From NCBI GenBank assembly GCA_029856045.1, contig JAHQWG010000016.1, positions 163,921 through 227,920 of the forward strand: DNA of 64,000 bases. Direction: 5' to 3'. Position 1 is the first letter of the stretch; every line of letters begins with the position of its first letter. A program made the translations under genes and the position numbers. Below are positions 1 to 7,560 of this stretch, in pieces. The DNA comes from Promethearchaeia archaeon (GTDB taxonomy: Archaea > Asgardarchaeota > Lokiarchaeia > Sigyniarchaeales > SOKP01). Under the pieces are notes generated by a model. That model made no database searches. It was not told where the DNA came from and saw only the letters and a list, made by a program, of their open reading frames with translations.

Positions 1-10
1 CTGATCCTTG

Positions 11-25
11 AAAATAAAAAAGAAA
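11..25 (-). terminator. T-rich terminator after SRP RNA
   Basis: Read on the minus strand, this stretch is almost all T (two T runs split by single C and A bases) and lies just past the predicted 3' end of the SRP RNA. Archaeal transcription commonly stops at such T tracts, so this is the likely end of that transcript. Confidence 0.45.
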
Positions 26-29
26 TTTT

Positions 30-310
30 TATAGCATATTTCCATTCTTACCACCCGTCACCAATAAGCGTAAATTTTTTGATTTACGACTGCTCCATCC
101 CTGACCTGGTCGGGTTCATCATCAATTGAGTATATTTCTCCTACAAGAAATATCTCAAAAATAACTTACCTAATTGGGCGAATGGATCATTGAAACATTA
201 AATATGTATAAAAATCATTTTTAATTCCTCAGATCATTTCTCAATCCGTTATAGAGCATTTACGGTCCACCCAGTATAGGGTTTCAGGAATTGCCCTAGA
301 TTCCCACGAT
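30..310 (-). ncRNA. Signal recognition particle RNA (7S RNA)
   Basis: The RNA scaffold of SRP, which binds SRP54 and SRP19 and targets nascent membrane and secreted proteins. On the minus strand the SRP54-binding helix 8 is clear at about 79-118: ACCAGGUC, a GGGA tetraloop, then UGGAGCAG, closed by CGAC/GUCG. Helix 6 lies just before it at about 125-153, with U-GUAG-G capping a stem of about 11 pairs (GNAR tetraloop, the SRP19 site). The Alu-like 5' part has helix 3 (ACCCUAUACUGGGU), helix 4 (CCGU/ACGG) and helix 2 (AAUUCCU with AGGAAUU). The helix 5 outer strands also pair (CCAUU/AAUGG, CGCCC/GGGUG). I could not pair the extreme 5' and 3' ends into the usual archaeal helix 1, so both ends are approximate. 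The organisation is archaeal/eukaryotic, not bacterial 4.5S. Confidence 0.88.
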
Positions 311-332
311 CAATAATAATATTTTTATTAAC

Positions 333-344
333 AAATATAAAGCT
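333..344 (-). promoter_or_regulatory. Candidate TATA box for SRP RNA
   Basis: On the minus strand the motif CTTTATAT lies about 25 bases upstream of the proposed SRP RNA 5' end near position 310, the usual spacing for an archaeal TATA (box A) element. No experimental start is known, and the AT-rich background makes such motifs common. Confidence 0.4.
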
Positions 345-415
345 TATTATAAATGTAAAAAGGTTTTAAATAATTTATTTTGAAAAATCCAATGATAATC
401 AATTAGAAAATGTAA

Positions 416-919
416 TTAAGTTCTTTTTTTTTCAATTTTGAAAATACAACATCTCTTTTCCTTATCTGTTATCATACATTCTATCTCTGAAACAGAAGCA
501 CGATACAATGCAAATTCTCCAAAACCAGATAATATTCCAGACATGAAATAACAAATATATTTAAAATTATTCTCCATGTATGATGAAATATTATGATATA
601 ATTTTAAAATTATAAGTTCCTCCGATATTTCTTGAGGTTCAATATTCCCCCATCCCATATTGCTAAACATTTCACAAAATAGATCTGTTAAATCTTTAAG
701 AGTTTTAGGTTTTAAATTTTCTTCCCAAATTTCTATTAAAACCCTACCCATTTTTTTACCTAACCATATTAATAAAGGTTTTACTCCCTCGCCATATATA
801 GATGATAACAAATCTATAATCTGAGGAGGAAAAAACACAAATCTCTGATTAAATAATCTGTATATTCCATCAGAATATTCTAATCCCTTTAATTTTAAAT
901 CTTTCATCTTTTGATACAC
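416..919 (-). CDS. V4R-domain (Bet3/TRAPP-like fold) protein
   Basis: A 167-residue cytosolic protein that looks like a stand-alone V4R (4-vinyl reductase) domain, a small-molecule or protein-interaction fold related to the TRAPP subunit Bet3. Visible signs are the N-terminal sheet region (RLFNQRFVFFPPQ), the helix with a G-x6-G rhythm near residues 44-60, and the C-terminal part with a conserved-looking Cys-Tyr and GILSGFGE, then two more Cys in a KRCCIF strand. V4R proteins in archaea can bind hydrocarbons or metals through Cys/His, or act as scaffold subunits; which applies here is unknown. It stands alone between SRP RNA and the pilus locus. An alternative start lies at the Met four residues in. 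Family assignment is by pattern only. Confidence 0.62.
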   Translation of the reverse strand: MYQKMKDLKLKGLEYSDGIYRLFNQRFVFFPPQIIDLLSSIYGEGVKPLLIWLGKKMGRVLIEIWEENLKPKTLKDLTDLFCEMFSNMGWGNIEPQEISEELIILKLYHNISSYMENNFKYICYFMSGILSGFGEFALYRASVSEIECMITDKEKRCCIFKIEKKRT

Positions 920-1001
920 ATTGAGATCTTCTAAAATAATTAATATGTTTTTAAAATATTTTCACAAGTTTTTATAATTATTTATATGATCTTTTTTGAT
1001 T

Positions 1002-1292
1002 ATGTTAAATTATAATCTGTCAATAATTATTGTTTTATTATCTTTTTTGTTTATTATATTTATTTTTTCAATATTTACGACTAATATAGATGCATTGTTC
1101 ATATTTATTTTCTACATGGTCTTAATAATCTATTTGAATCTAATTATTTTACAAAATTATATAGATTTAAAAAGTTCTAATGATCTTCTTAATTTTAATT
1201 TTTTAACATTTCTGGCAAATCTTTCTTTTATTTGTGAATTTTTTATTGGAATCTTTATTTTAATTCAAGTAATATACAAATTCATCACATAA
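1002..1292 (+). CDS. Small hydrophobic membrane protein
   Basis: About 96 residues, almost entirely hydrophobic, with three predicted transmembrane segments (roughly residues 5-27, 33-51 and 66-92). No family is recognised. I start it at the ATG at 1002; an in-frame TTG lies six bases upstream. It converges with the TadC-like gene on the other strand and their 3' ends overlap by eight bases. Its place beside the pilus-like locus makes an accessory role possible, but nothing in the sequence proves this, and a low-complexity ORF in AT-rich DNA can arise by chance. Confidence 0.45.
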   Translation: MLNYNLSIIIVLLSFLFIIFIFSIFTTNIDALFIFIFYMVLIIYLNLIILQNYIDLKSSNDLLNFNFLTFLANLSFICEFFIGIFILIQVIYKFIT

Positions 1293-2691
1293 AATTTAAG
1301 ATATTTACAAAATTTAAACTAATTGAAAGAATAATTATAAAAATTAACACAAAAAATAAATTGGAAGTAAATATAATAATTATTTTAGACTCTATGCCGA
1401 TTATTTTAGAGAAATAATACCCACTTATAATGTTGCTTAATAAAAAGGATCCAAATATGAGTATCAGATCAAATGAATCAAAATTATTATAAAAAGGAAT
1501 AGTTGTTGTAAATTCTGGATTATTTAAAAGATTAATATGATAAAAAAAAGATGGAAATACACCAGAAATGACCCCAAGAATAAAAGGTAATAAAAAAATA
1601 AAGATTAAACTTTTAAATTTTTCACCTTTAATAATGATTCGTTTTCGCTTTTCTAATTTTTGATGCATTGATATTATTTCTAATAGATCCCAAATTTTAT
1701 TTGCAGTATGATATGTATCTTCATGGATCATTTTTTTTACTACATTTAAAATCAGTTTGCAACGTGGTGATTTTAGATTAAAAATAAATGAATCAAGCAT
1801 CTCTTTTATTGATATTGAATTTTTAATCAATAATGATATGGGATGTTCCAATTTTTTCTGAAAAAAAGTAGGTGTTTTTTTATACGCATAATATAATGCA
1901 TCCTCGGGCGACGTTTTCCTTGATAACATAATTGCAAAATTTTTTAAAAATAATAAAAAACCATTAAACTCTCTTCTATTATTTTTAGGCTCAGAGCTTA
2001 AAATCCCTAATAATTTTATATCCTCATTTAAAAATTTTGATGACAAATATCTAATAATAATGAAATAGAGAGGTATGATAAAGATTAATGAGAGAGATTT
2101 AATTTCTTGAAGTATTATGAGAAAACAGCTTCCTATCGGGAAAAATAAACCTATAAAGAAGATTATACTTAATTTTGATTCAACGCTTCGTATAAATGTT
2201 TCAAATAAATCTTCTGAATAGGAGTATTCATTTATTTTAACCAAATTAGTGTCTTCAAAATTATTAGAGATTAAGTCATTTACAAAACTTTGAAAATTTT
2301 TTGAAATGATATTTAAATTTTCTAACTCATTTTCTGGGTTTTTGCCAAATTGAATTTTTTTTATAATTGATTTAAAAAAATTAGAAACTGGATAATTATA
2401 TTTAGAAATAGATTCAATAAAATTAATACATTTATCGGAAATTGATGTAAAAAGGGAATTAATGAGAGCAAAATCTAAAATTATTAATTTTAAGTAAGCA
2501 TTAATATTTAACTCTTCATTTTTTAATCTTTTGTATAAATATATATTAAATATGTAAGTAATTATTATAGAAGAAATAAAAGAAAATAGGCAACTTATTT
2601 GAATTACAAACTGCATCTCCAAGATTTTAAAAATGATATTAAAATAAATTGAAAAAATAAAAAATAAGAAATAAAAAGTTAAAAAAACCAT
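1285..2691 (-). CDS. TadB/TadC-like (GspF/ArlJ family) pilus platform protein
   Basis: A 468-residue polytopic membrane protein with the layout of the type II secretion/type IV pilus inner-membrane platform (T2SSF family; TadB/TadC in tad loci, ArlJ in archaella). Two hydrophobic segments lie in the first 55 residues, a cytosolic helical domain follows, a pair of segments sits at about 170-212, a second cytosolic helical domain at about 240-345 contains the charged segment KLEKRKRIIIKGEKFK, and further segments at about 350-375, 400-420 and 440-465 close the protein. Two helical domains suggest a TadB-TadC duplication in one chain. It lies downstream of the secretion ATPase and pilin-like gene on the same strand, the usual order ATPase-then-platform. 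It would couple ATPase movement to pilin extraction. Confidence 0.7.
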   Translation of the reverse strand: MVFLTFYFLFFIFSIYFNIIFKILEMQFVIQISCLFSFISSIIITYIFNIYLYKRLKNEELNINAYLKLIILDFALINSLFTSISDKCINFIESISKYNYPVSNFFKSIIKKIQFGKNPENELENLNIISKNFQSFVNDLISNNFEDTNLVKINEYSYSEDLFETFIRSVESKLSIIFFIGLFFPIGSCFLIILQEIKSLSLIFIIPLYFIIIRYLSSKFLNEDIKLLGILSSEPKNNRREFNGFLLFLKNFAIMLSRKTSPEDALYYAYKKTPTFFQKKLEHPISLLIKNSISIKEMLDSFIFNLKSPRCKLILNVVKKMIHEDTYHTANKIWDLLEIISMHQKLEKRKRIIIKGEKFKSLIFIFLLPFILGVISGVFPSFFYHINLLNNPEFTTTIPFYNNFDSFDLILIFGSFLLSNIISGYYFSKIIGIESKIIIIFTSNLFFVLIFIIILSISLNFVNILNFM

Positions 2692-2863
2692 AGTAGTTGC
2701 TTTGTTTATATCGCTAATTAATAGATTATATTTAAGAAAAATTATTTTTGAATATCTTGAACTTGGCTTTTTAATTTTAAATTGTGGAATTTTTTTATTT
2801 CGGAAGAAAAAACAGAAATTGCAATATAAATCAAGAAAACTAATAAAATAACACCTTTTATTT

Positions 2864-3265
2864 TTATAAAAAATTTAAGAAAATTACTTCTGAAATTATA
2901 TATATTTTTAAAATGTGATAACCTGGGTTTTCATAAAAAAAATTTATAAATTGGTAAATAAATTCGTAAGTATATTCATGTTCAATATTATTTACAATAA
3001 ATGTATACTTTATTCTATTTCCGGAAGCTAATAAACTAAAATTTTCTGGTATCTCAATAACGCAACTAAAATTTAAAGAGGGATTTTCAATTGTTCTTGT
3101 TATTCCAGAGTTAATAATAGATATACTTGTTAAATTATTTTTAATATCCGACTCAAGATTGTAATTCTCGATAAATTTAAAAAAGGGAGCAATTATAGAA
3201 AGAAAAATAACCAATATTGTAATTCCAAATCCAATCATAAGGGATTTCTCTAAAATTTCTGTCAT
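2864..3265 (-). CDS. Pilin-like protein in the pilus locus, possibly frameshifted at its 3' end
   Basis: A 133-residue protein with one N-terminal transmembrane helix (about residues 8-28) followed by a small, probably beta-rich extracellular domain: the shape of an archaeal pilin or pseudopilin, although no clear prepilin-peptidase site precedes the helix. Its start overlaps the end of the ATPase gene (ATG at 3263-3265, ATPase stop from 3262), so the two are translationally coupled. The ORF ends directly after a run of six T. One extra base there would extend it to a stop at 2742-2744, adding about 38 residues with a second hydrophobic segment, so either the true protein is longer or a second small ORF without a normal start follows. 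Confidence 0.55.
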   Translation of the reverse strand: MTEILEKSLMIGFGITILVIFLSIIAPFFKFIENYNLESDIKNNLTSISIINSGITRTIENPSLNFSCVIEIPENFSLLASGNRIKYTFIVNNIEHEYTYEFIYQFINFFYENPGYHILKIYIISEVIFLNFL

Positions 3266-5448
3266 AGCATATTTTTATTATAATTTTTAAATTTAAAATC
3301 CCCTTTTTTTAAATTCTTCTTGATTTTCTCCCAAAATTGAATTAATTCCAAATAATTATTTTTTGATGCCAAAAATCCAATAACATTAAAAATTGAAACT
3401 AAATCTGAGATTTTATTGGATCTAAATTTGGAAAGGAAATCAAAAATTTCTTTAAATAGGTTTATTATTAGATTAAAATCTTCTTCCGGTAGATGTTCAT
3501 ACTTTATTATTTTTTTTAATATATTCGTATGATAAAGGTTCTTTTTCCTCATCCAATTATTTGTCATTGGATTATAATCAAAAATCTTTTCAACAGAAAT
3601 TCTGTTATTTACACTAATTTCTATAATCGCCACGATTTTTCGACCAATTGGTAATTTTTTCATTAAAATAATTAGATCTAAATCATTCAAACATATTTTT
3701 TCAATTTTAAAATGATATAGGAACCGATTAATTAATGCGGAAATATCTTTTGAATGAATTGTTTGAAACCCTCTTAATCCTGCGCTTAAACAATGAAATA
3801 AAGCTTTACACTCCTCCATTGTAAGAATCTCGCCCAAAAATATAACATCTGGAGTTCTATGTAATAAGGTTTGAATTAAATTACTTTTTGTAAATTGAGA
3901 ATTTTCAGTATTTTCTAATGATTGAGTTTTATATTTTACTTGATGCATATCAAATTTTAATTCATCTAATGATTCAACAGCATTTTCAACATAAATCTTT
4001 CGAAATTCTTTAGGTGTTAATAGATCAAATGCATTAATCAGAGTTGTTTTTCCTGTGTCTGTTTCTCCAGTCACTGTTAAATTTATTCTCTTGATAATAC
4101 AAAAGTATAAGAAGGAAGCAATTTCCGAGGATAAAGTTTGATAAAATATTAAATCAGGAATTGAAAAAATATTTTTATTCAATTTTCTTATATCTAAACA
4201 AAATCCATTCAATTGTAATGGGAAGATATCAATTGAAAATCTACAATAAAAATAATTATTTTTTATAACAGTTTTAACACTAGGATGGTTTATATCAAGC
4301 CTTTCTCTACTATATAATCTCAAAAAGGTTTTAATTCTCTCAATTTCTTCCAAATCTAAGCTAATTTCTGTACGACATCGTCCATATATTTGATGATTAA
4401 GATAAATTTTATCATTTGGCTGATCTAAAAATATTTCTTCAATATAATCATCAATTAAAAGTGGTAATAATTTTTTAATGTTAAGTATATTAATAGATGA
4501 AAAAAAAGACAATTTATGCTTTTCACTGGTTGATAAATTTGGCATAATTTCATTCAAATAAATTAGTGAATGTTTTAAAAGTAAATCAACCAATTCTTGG
4601 AATGTGAGAATTTTATCAATTTTTAATGATTTTAAATAGCTACTAATTTTATTTATTATTTCTTTATAATAATCTGATTTATTAGGATTTTCAAAAAAGA
4701 TTTCAACTCGATATAATTTCTCAGTATGATATTTCCAATTATAAATTGATATTTGAAAGTATTTGCTTGATCCAATAAAATATGTTTTTATAAGAATTTT
4801 ATTTTCAATCAAATTTTCACAATTGAATAACTTACATTGAGTTTTTGCTTTTTCAGTAAATTTTTCTCTTGAATGATTCAAATCAAATGTTTTTTGGGTG
4901 CTTATTAGATTTTTAATAAGATTCAAAGAATCTAAGAGTAATAAGATTTTTTTAATATTTTCATTTAACTCATAAAACCATTTTTGAAAAGAAAGATCAT
5001 GACTATTTTTCTTTAAATTTAACTTGAGTTGTTTCCTTAATTTCTCATATAAAAAGAAAGGATCAATTTTTCTTAAATTTATATCAAAATCTAACTCTAA
5101 TTCAAAATATCGAAATTTTTTTCTGTCCCTATGGACTAACTTTTGAATCTTTTTAAATATTTTATTCAAATGCTTAAAATATTTAATATAATCTAAAAAA
5201 TATGAAATATATTCATCTTCAATTATTTTATGATTTTGATGGTCAAATATTGTGCTTATTGTTTTATTTTGATATTTTATTAAACAATTTATCAAACAAA
5301 TACGACATTTACTATTAAATAAATGCGAACAATTATTAAGATGAAAATTAGAGCAGTTTAAACAATTTATTTTAATATTCCACAGTTTTTCATCATAGCT
5401 TTCTGAGAATACTGGGATTAGAAAGCAATTTTTAAGATTTTTATACAT
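3262..5448 (-). CDS. TadA/CpaF-like secretion ATPase with N-terminal Cys cluster
   Basis: The motor ATPase of a type II/IV secretion or pilus system (GspE/TadA/ArlI superfamily), cytosolic and docked on the platform protein. Walker A is at about residues 458-466 (GETDTGKTT), Walker B with the family glutamate at about 533-540 (VIFLGE), and the conserved His-containing region (GFQTIHSKD) follows. The C-terminal half is the RecA-like motor; residues about 100-430 resemble the N2D region of TadA/CpaF. At 728 residues it is long for the family, and the first 60 residues hold a cysteine cluster (C29, C32, C40, C48, C51, C55) that looks metal-binding and is not typical of TadA. It overlaps the pilin-like gene downstream and diverges from an Flp-like pilin gene 88 bases upstream. 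Confidence 0.85.
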   Translation of the reverse strand: MYKNLKNCFLIPVFSESYDEKLWNIKINCLNCSNFHLNNCSHLFNSKCRICLINCLIKYQNKTISTIFDHQNHKIIEDEYISYFLDYIKYFKHLNKIFKKIQKLVHRDRKKFRYFELELDFDINLRKIDPFFLYEKLRKQLKLNLKKNSHDLSFQKWFYELNENIKKILLLLDSLNLIKNLISTQKTFDLNHSREKFTEKAKTQCKLFNCENLIENKILIKTYFIGSSKYFQISIYNWKYHTEKLYRVEIFFENPNKSDYYKEIINKISSYLKSLKIDKILTFQELVDLLLKHSLIYLNEIMPNLSTSEKHKLSFFSSINILNIKKLLPLLIDDYIEEIFLDQPNDKIYLNHQIYGRCRTEISLDLEEIERIKTFLRLYSRERLDINHPSVKTVIKNNYFYCRFSIDIFPLQLNGFCLDIRKLNKNIFSIPDLIFYQTLSSEIASFLYFCIIKRINLTVTGETDTGKTTLINAFDLLTPKEFRKIYVENAVESLDELKFDMHQVKYKTQSLENTENSQFTKSNLIQTLLHRTPDVIFLGEILTMEECKALFHCLSAGLRGFQTIHSKDISALINRFLYHFKIEKICLNDLDLIILMKKLPIGRKIVAIIEISVNNRISVEKIFDYNPMTNNWMRKKNLYHTNILKKIIKYEHLPEEDFNLIINLFKEIFDFLSKFRSNKISDLVSIFNVIGFLASKNNYLELIQFWEKIKKNLKKGDFKFKNYNKNML

Positions 5449-5535
5449 ATTAGAGTTTTCTACAAAAAATAATTTAAATTTCTACTTTTTTCGGAGTTTT
5501 TAAGTTTAAAATTTAAACAAAAAATGTGATATAAA

Positions 5536-5730
5536 ATGAAAATACAAATCAGAAATATAATTCTTAGATTGAAAAATTTTTTAAAAGATGAAAGCGCTGG
5601 CTCTCTATTAGAATATGGATTATTAATTGGATTTAGTATCTTAATTTTCATTATTATTATTGAAATAATCTTTTCAATGTTTGAATGGACAGGCACGCAG
5701 ATCTCACAATTTTTTGATGTTATAGGATAA
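5536..5730 (+). CDS. Flp-like pilin (class III prepilin)
   Basis: A 64-residue prepilin. A basic leader (residues 1-18) ends in DESAG, followed by the signature Glu-Tyr (E26, Y27) and a 20-residue hydrophobic helix, then a short tail. This is the architecture of bacterial Flp/Fap pilins and of archaeal class III signal-peptide pilins, which a prepilin peptidase cuts just before the helix. Cleavage after A21 puts Glu at +5, the canonical position; cleavage after G22 puts it at +4. It is transcribed divergently from the TadA-like ATPase, with an AT-rich TATA-like element (TTTAAAATTTAAA) about 20-34 bases before the ATG, suggesting a short-leader or leaderless message. It is the likely major pilin assembled by the neighbouring motor. 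Confidence 0.72.
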   Translation: MKIQIRNIILRLKNFLKDESAGSLLEYGLLIGFSILIFIIIIEIIFSMFEWTGTQISQFFDVIG

Positions 5731-5768
5731 TTTGAGGTGCCAATCTTATTTCACAAAACTTAAAATCT

Positions 5769-5963
5769 ATGAATTTAGATAAAAATCTTTTGGATGAAAT
5801 AATAAATCGAATTAAAAATAAATTAGCAAATAAAAGGCAAATAATGTATTGTGATGTTATCAACTATATAGTTAGATCCAAATTAAAAGGGAAATCTTAT
5901 GATAAGATAATAATTTGGTGTACTTATAATATCCGATTAGGACATTTATATATAAATTTTTAA
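5769..5963 (+). CDS. Small hypothetical protein
   Basis: A 64-residue ORF just downstream of the Flp-like pilin, 38 bases apart on the same strand. It is soluble, basic and mostly helical (LLDEIINRIKNKLA then a second helix), with two Cys. I recognise no family. The spacing suggests co-transcription with the pilin, and size and charge would allow a small regulator, but this is conjecture. Confidence 0.4.
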   Translation: MNLDKNLLDEIINRIKNKLANKRQIMYCDVINYIVRSKLKGKSYDKIIIWCTYNIRLGHLYINF

Positions 5964-6248
5964 AATCCTCATTATCAATGTATCACATATCAGATTTCTG
6001 ATTCTCTATTGTTTTTTTAAAAAAATTTTATAGTTAGATTTGAAACTACTTTTGCAATGATTACAATCTAAACGAAATGAAGTTTAAACAAAAATTTAAA
6101 AAGTGAAAAACAATTCTTTTATTAATATCTAATCCATAATGAAATTATTGATAAAAAAATTAATATTAATGATTATATTTTTGTAATTTGATTAGAATTA
6201 GTTATTAACAAATATTTTGAGAAAACCTTTATTTTTGGCAGATATTAT

Positions 6249-6902
6249 ATGGTGAGAGTTACAGCAGATCATCGCATATATATAAAAATTTTATACTGGG
6301 GAATGGCTAGCTCGGGTAAAACTACTATAGTGGATACTTTATATCGTCTTACAAAAGAACAAAAAAAAGACATAGAACCTACAGGAAATTTAACGAAAAT
6401 TGCTATGGCAAGTGGCTCTACTCTCTATTTTGATAGAGGAATTTTTCAATCTACAAAAGAACGAAAAGTCTATTATCATGTTTATACAGTTGCTGGACAA
6501 AGTCGATTTTCTCCTTTAAGAAAAAAAATATTTAAAGGAACAGATGGAGCAATATTTGTTGTAGATTCTCAAACTCATCTTTTCGAAGATAATATTGAAT
6601 CATTAAAAGAATTAAAAAAAGTAGCTAAAGGGTCATTAATGAAAGAAATTCCTCTGTTGGTAATGTTAAATAAGAAAGATTTAACAGAAACGATAAATGC
6701 AAGTGAATTTGAACAAATTTTAAAGGAAGAAGAATTATGGTATGAGGCACCTCATAAATTAACGCTCTGGAATCCTATAATTTACGAATCTTGTGCATTA
6801 TATAATAAAAAAAGAGAAGTATATCGAAGTTTTTATGAATGTGCTAGGAGAACAGCATTGTATCATATATATGGAAATGGAACAGCTCCATTAGATAATT
6901 AA
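6249..6902 (+). CDS. MglA/Arf-like small GTPase
   Basis: A 217-residue cytosolic GTPase. G1 is GMASSGKT (residues 18-25), G3 is TVAGQ (80-84) with Thr in place of the usual Asp, as in MglA (TVPGQ), and G4 is NKKD (141-144). A Thr in the region 45-58 would serve switch I. These features place it with the MglA-type Ras-superfamily GTPases that work with roadblock-domain partners in bacterial polarity and are expanded in Asgard archaea. The C-terminal 55 residues (LWYEAPHKLTLWNP to the end) extend beyond the core fold and carry a conserved-looking Cys. It is a single gene with its own AT-rich upstream region; a second MglA-like GTPase lies 3 kb away on the other strand. Confidence 0.85.
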   Translation: MVRVTADHRIYIKILYWGMASSGKTTIVDTLYRLTKEQKKDIEPTGNLTKIAMASGSTLYFDRGIFQSTKERKVYYHVYTVAGQSRFSPLRKKIFKGTDGAIFVVDSQTHLFEDNIESLKELKKVAKGSLMKEIPLLVMLNKKDLTETINASEFEQILKEEELWYEAPHKLTLWNPIIYESCALYNKKREVYRSFYECARRTALYHIYGNGTAPLDN

Positions 6903-7560
6903 TCTTAAAAAAATAATGAGTAAACCTATCTTTTTTTCTCACGATTAAATTTTCTATGTTTTAAATTCATTATTTGATCATAATTCCTTTAAAAATTACT
7001 CTAATTAAATTTAAAGCAACACATTTATTATCTCTCATAATCTGAACTACTCAATTTTTGCTTTAATTAAAAAATTTTAATTTAATTTGTATTTTAATTA
7101 AAAATTATTTATGAAATCTTAATTTATTTTTTCAAGATTTTTTAAACTAATCTTTTAAGAAAAGATATCTAATTCTCAGCGTAACTATTAACTCATCACT
7201 CGTCCAATGACATCAGATTTGTCTAGTTTCATCATAGAATTATAAATAAATAAATTAATACAACTTAATAAAAAACTAGAATTTCTAATAGTAATTGAAA
7301 ATATCATCTTCAATTCTAAGATTTTACTAAAGGCTTAAAAAAAATAATTATTTTTTTAACAAAAAAAAGTTATCTTTTAATTTCATTTAAAAATAAAATT
7401 ACTTTTAATCAATTTGGGTTTTTTTTTTGATTCGGATAGGGAAAAAATTTCAATTTGCTATAATGAAATTGGGATCGCAAATAACAATAACTTAAATATT
7501 AAAATAATTATAAATAAAATTAATTTGTTAAATATTGATAAAAATTATGTGATCTAATTT
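6903..7560. other. 658-base intergenic region holding a C/D sRNA
   Basis: No protein gene of useful length is seen on either strand. The only structured element found is the box C/D sRNA at 7172-7239 on the minus strand. The rest is extremely AT-rich, with long A and T runs (for example about 7330-7370 and 7420-7431) and presumably contains the terminator of the upstream GTPase gene and the promoter of the coiled-coil gene at 7561. Confidence 0.6.
7172..7239 (-). ncRNA. Box C/D sRNA, predicted guide for 23S helix 69
   Basis: Read on the minus strand, four boxes occur in the right order and spacing: C box AUGAUGA (7235-7229), D' box CUGA (7216-7213), C' box GUGAUGA (7199-7193) and D box CUGA (7179-7176). 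C-to-D length is 60 bases and the two guides are 12 and 13 bases. Such RNAs direct fibrillarin/Nop5/L7Ae to 2'-O-methylate rRNA or tRNA. The guide before the D box ends AUAGUUACG, complementary over nine bases to CGUAACUAU, which I know as the loop-side sequence of helix 69 in 23S rRNA. The N+5 rule points to the second A of GUAAC (E. coli A1913). The D' guide (AACUAGACAAAU) has no target I could place. It is a stand-alone gene. Confidence 0.75.

Noticed and set aside
5460..5696. 78-codon minus-strand ORF over the Flp-like pilin
   Set aside because: It is the complement of the pilin gene, which has a clear prepilin signature on the plus strand.
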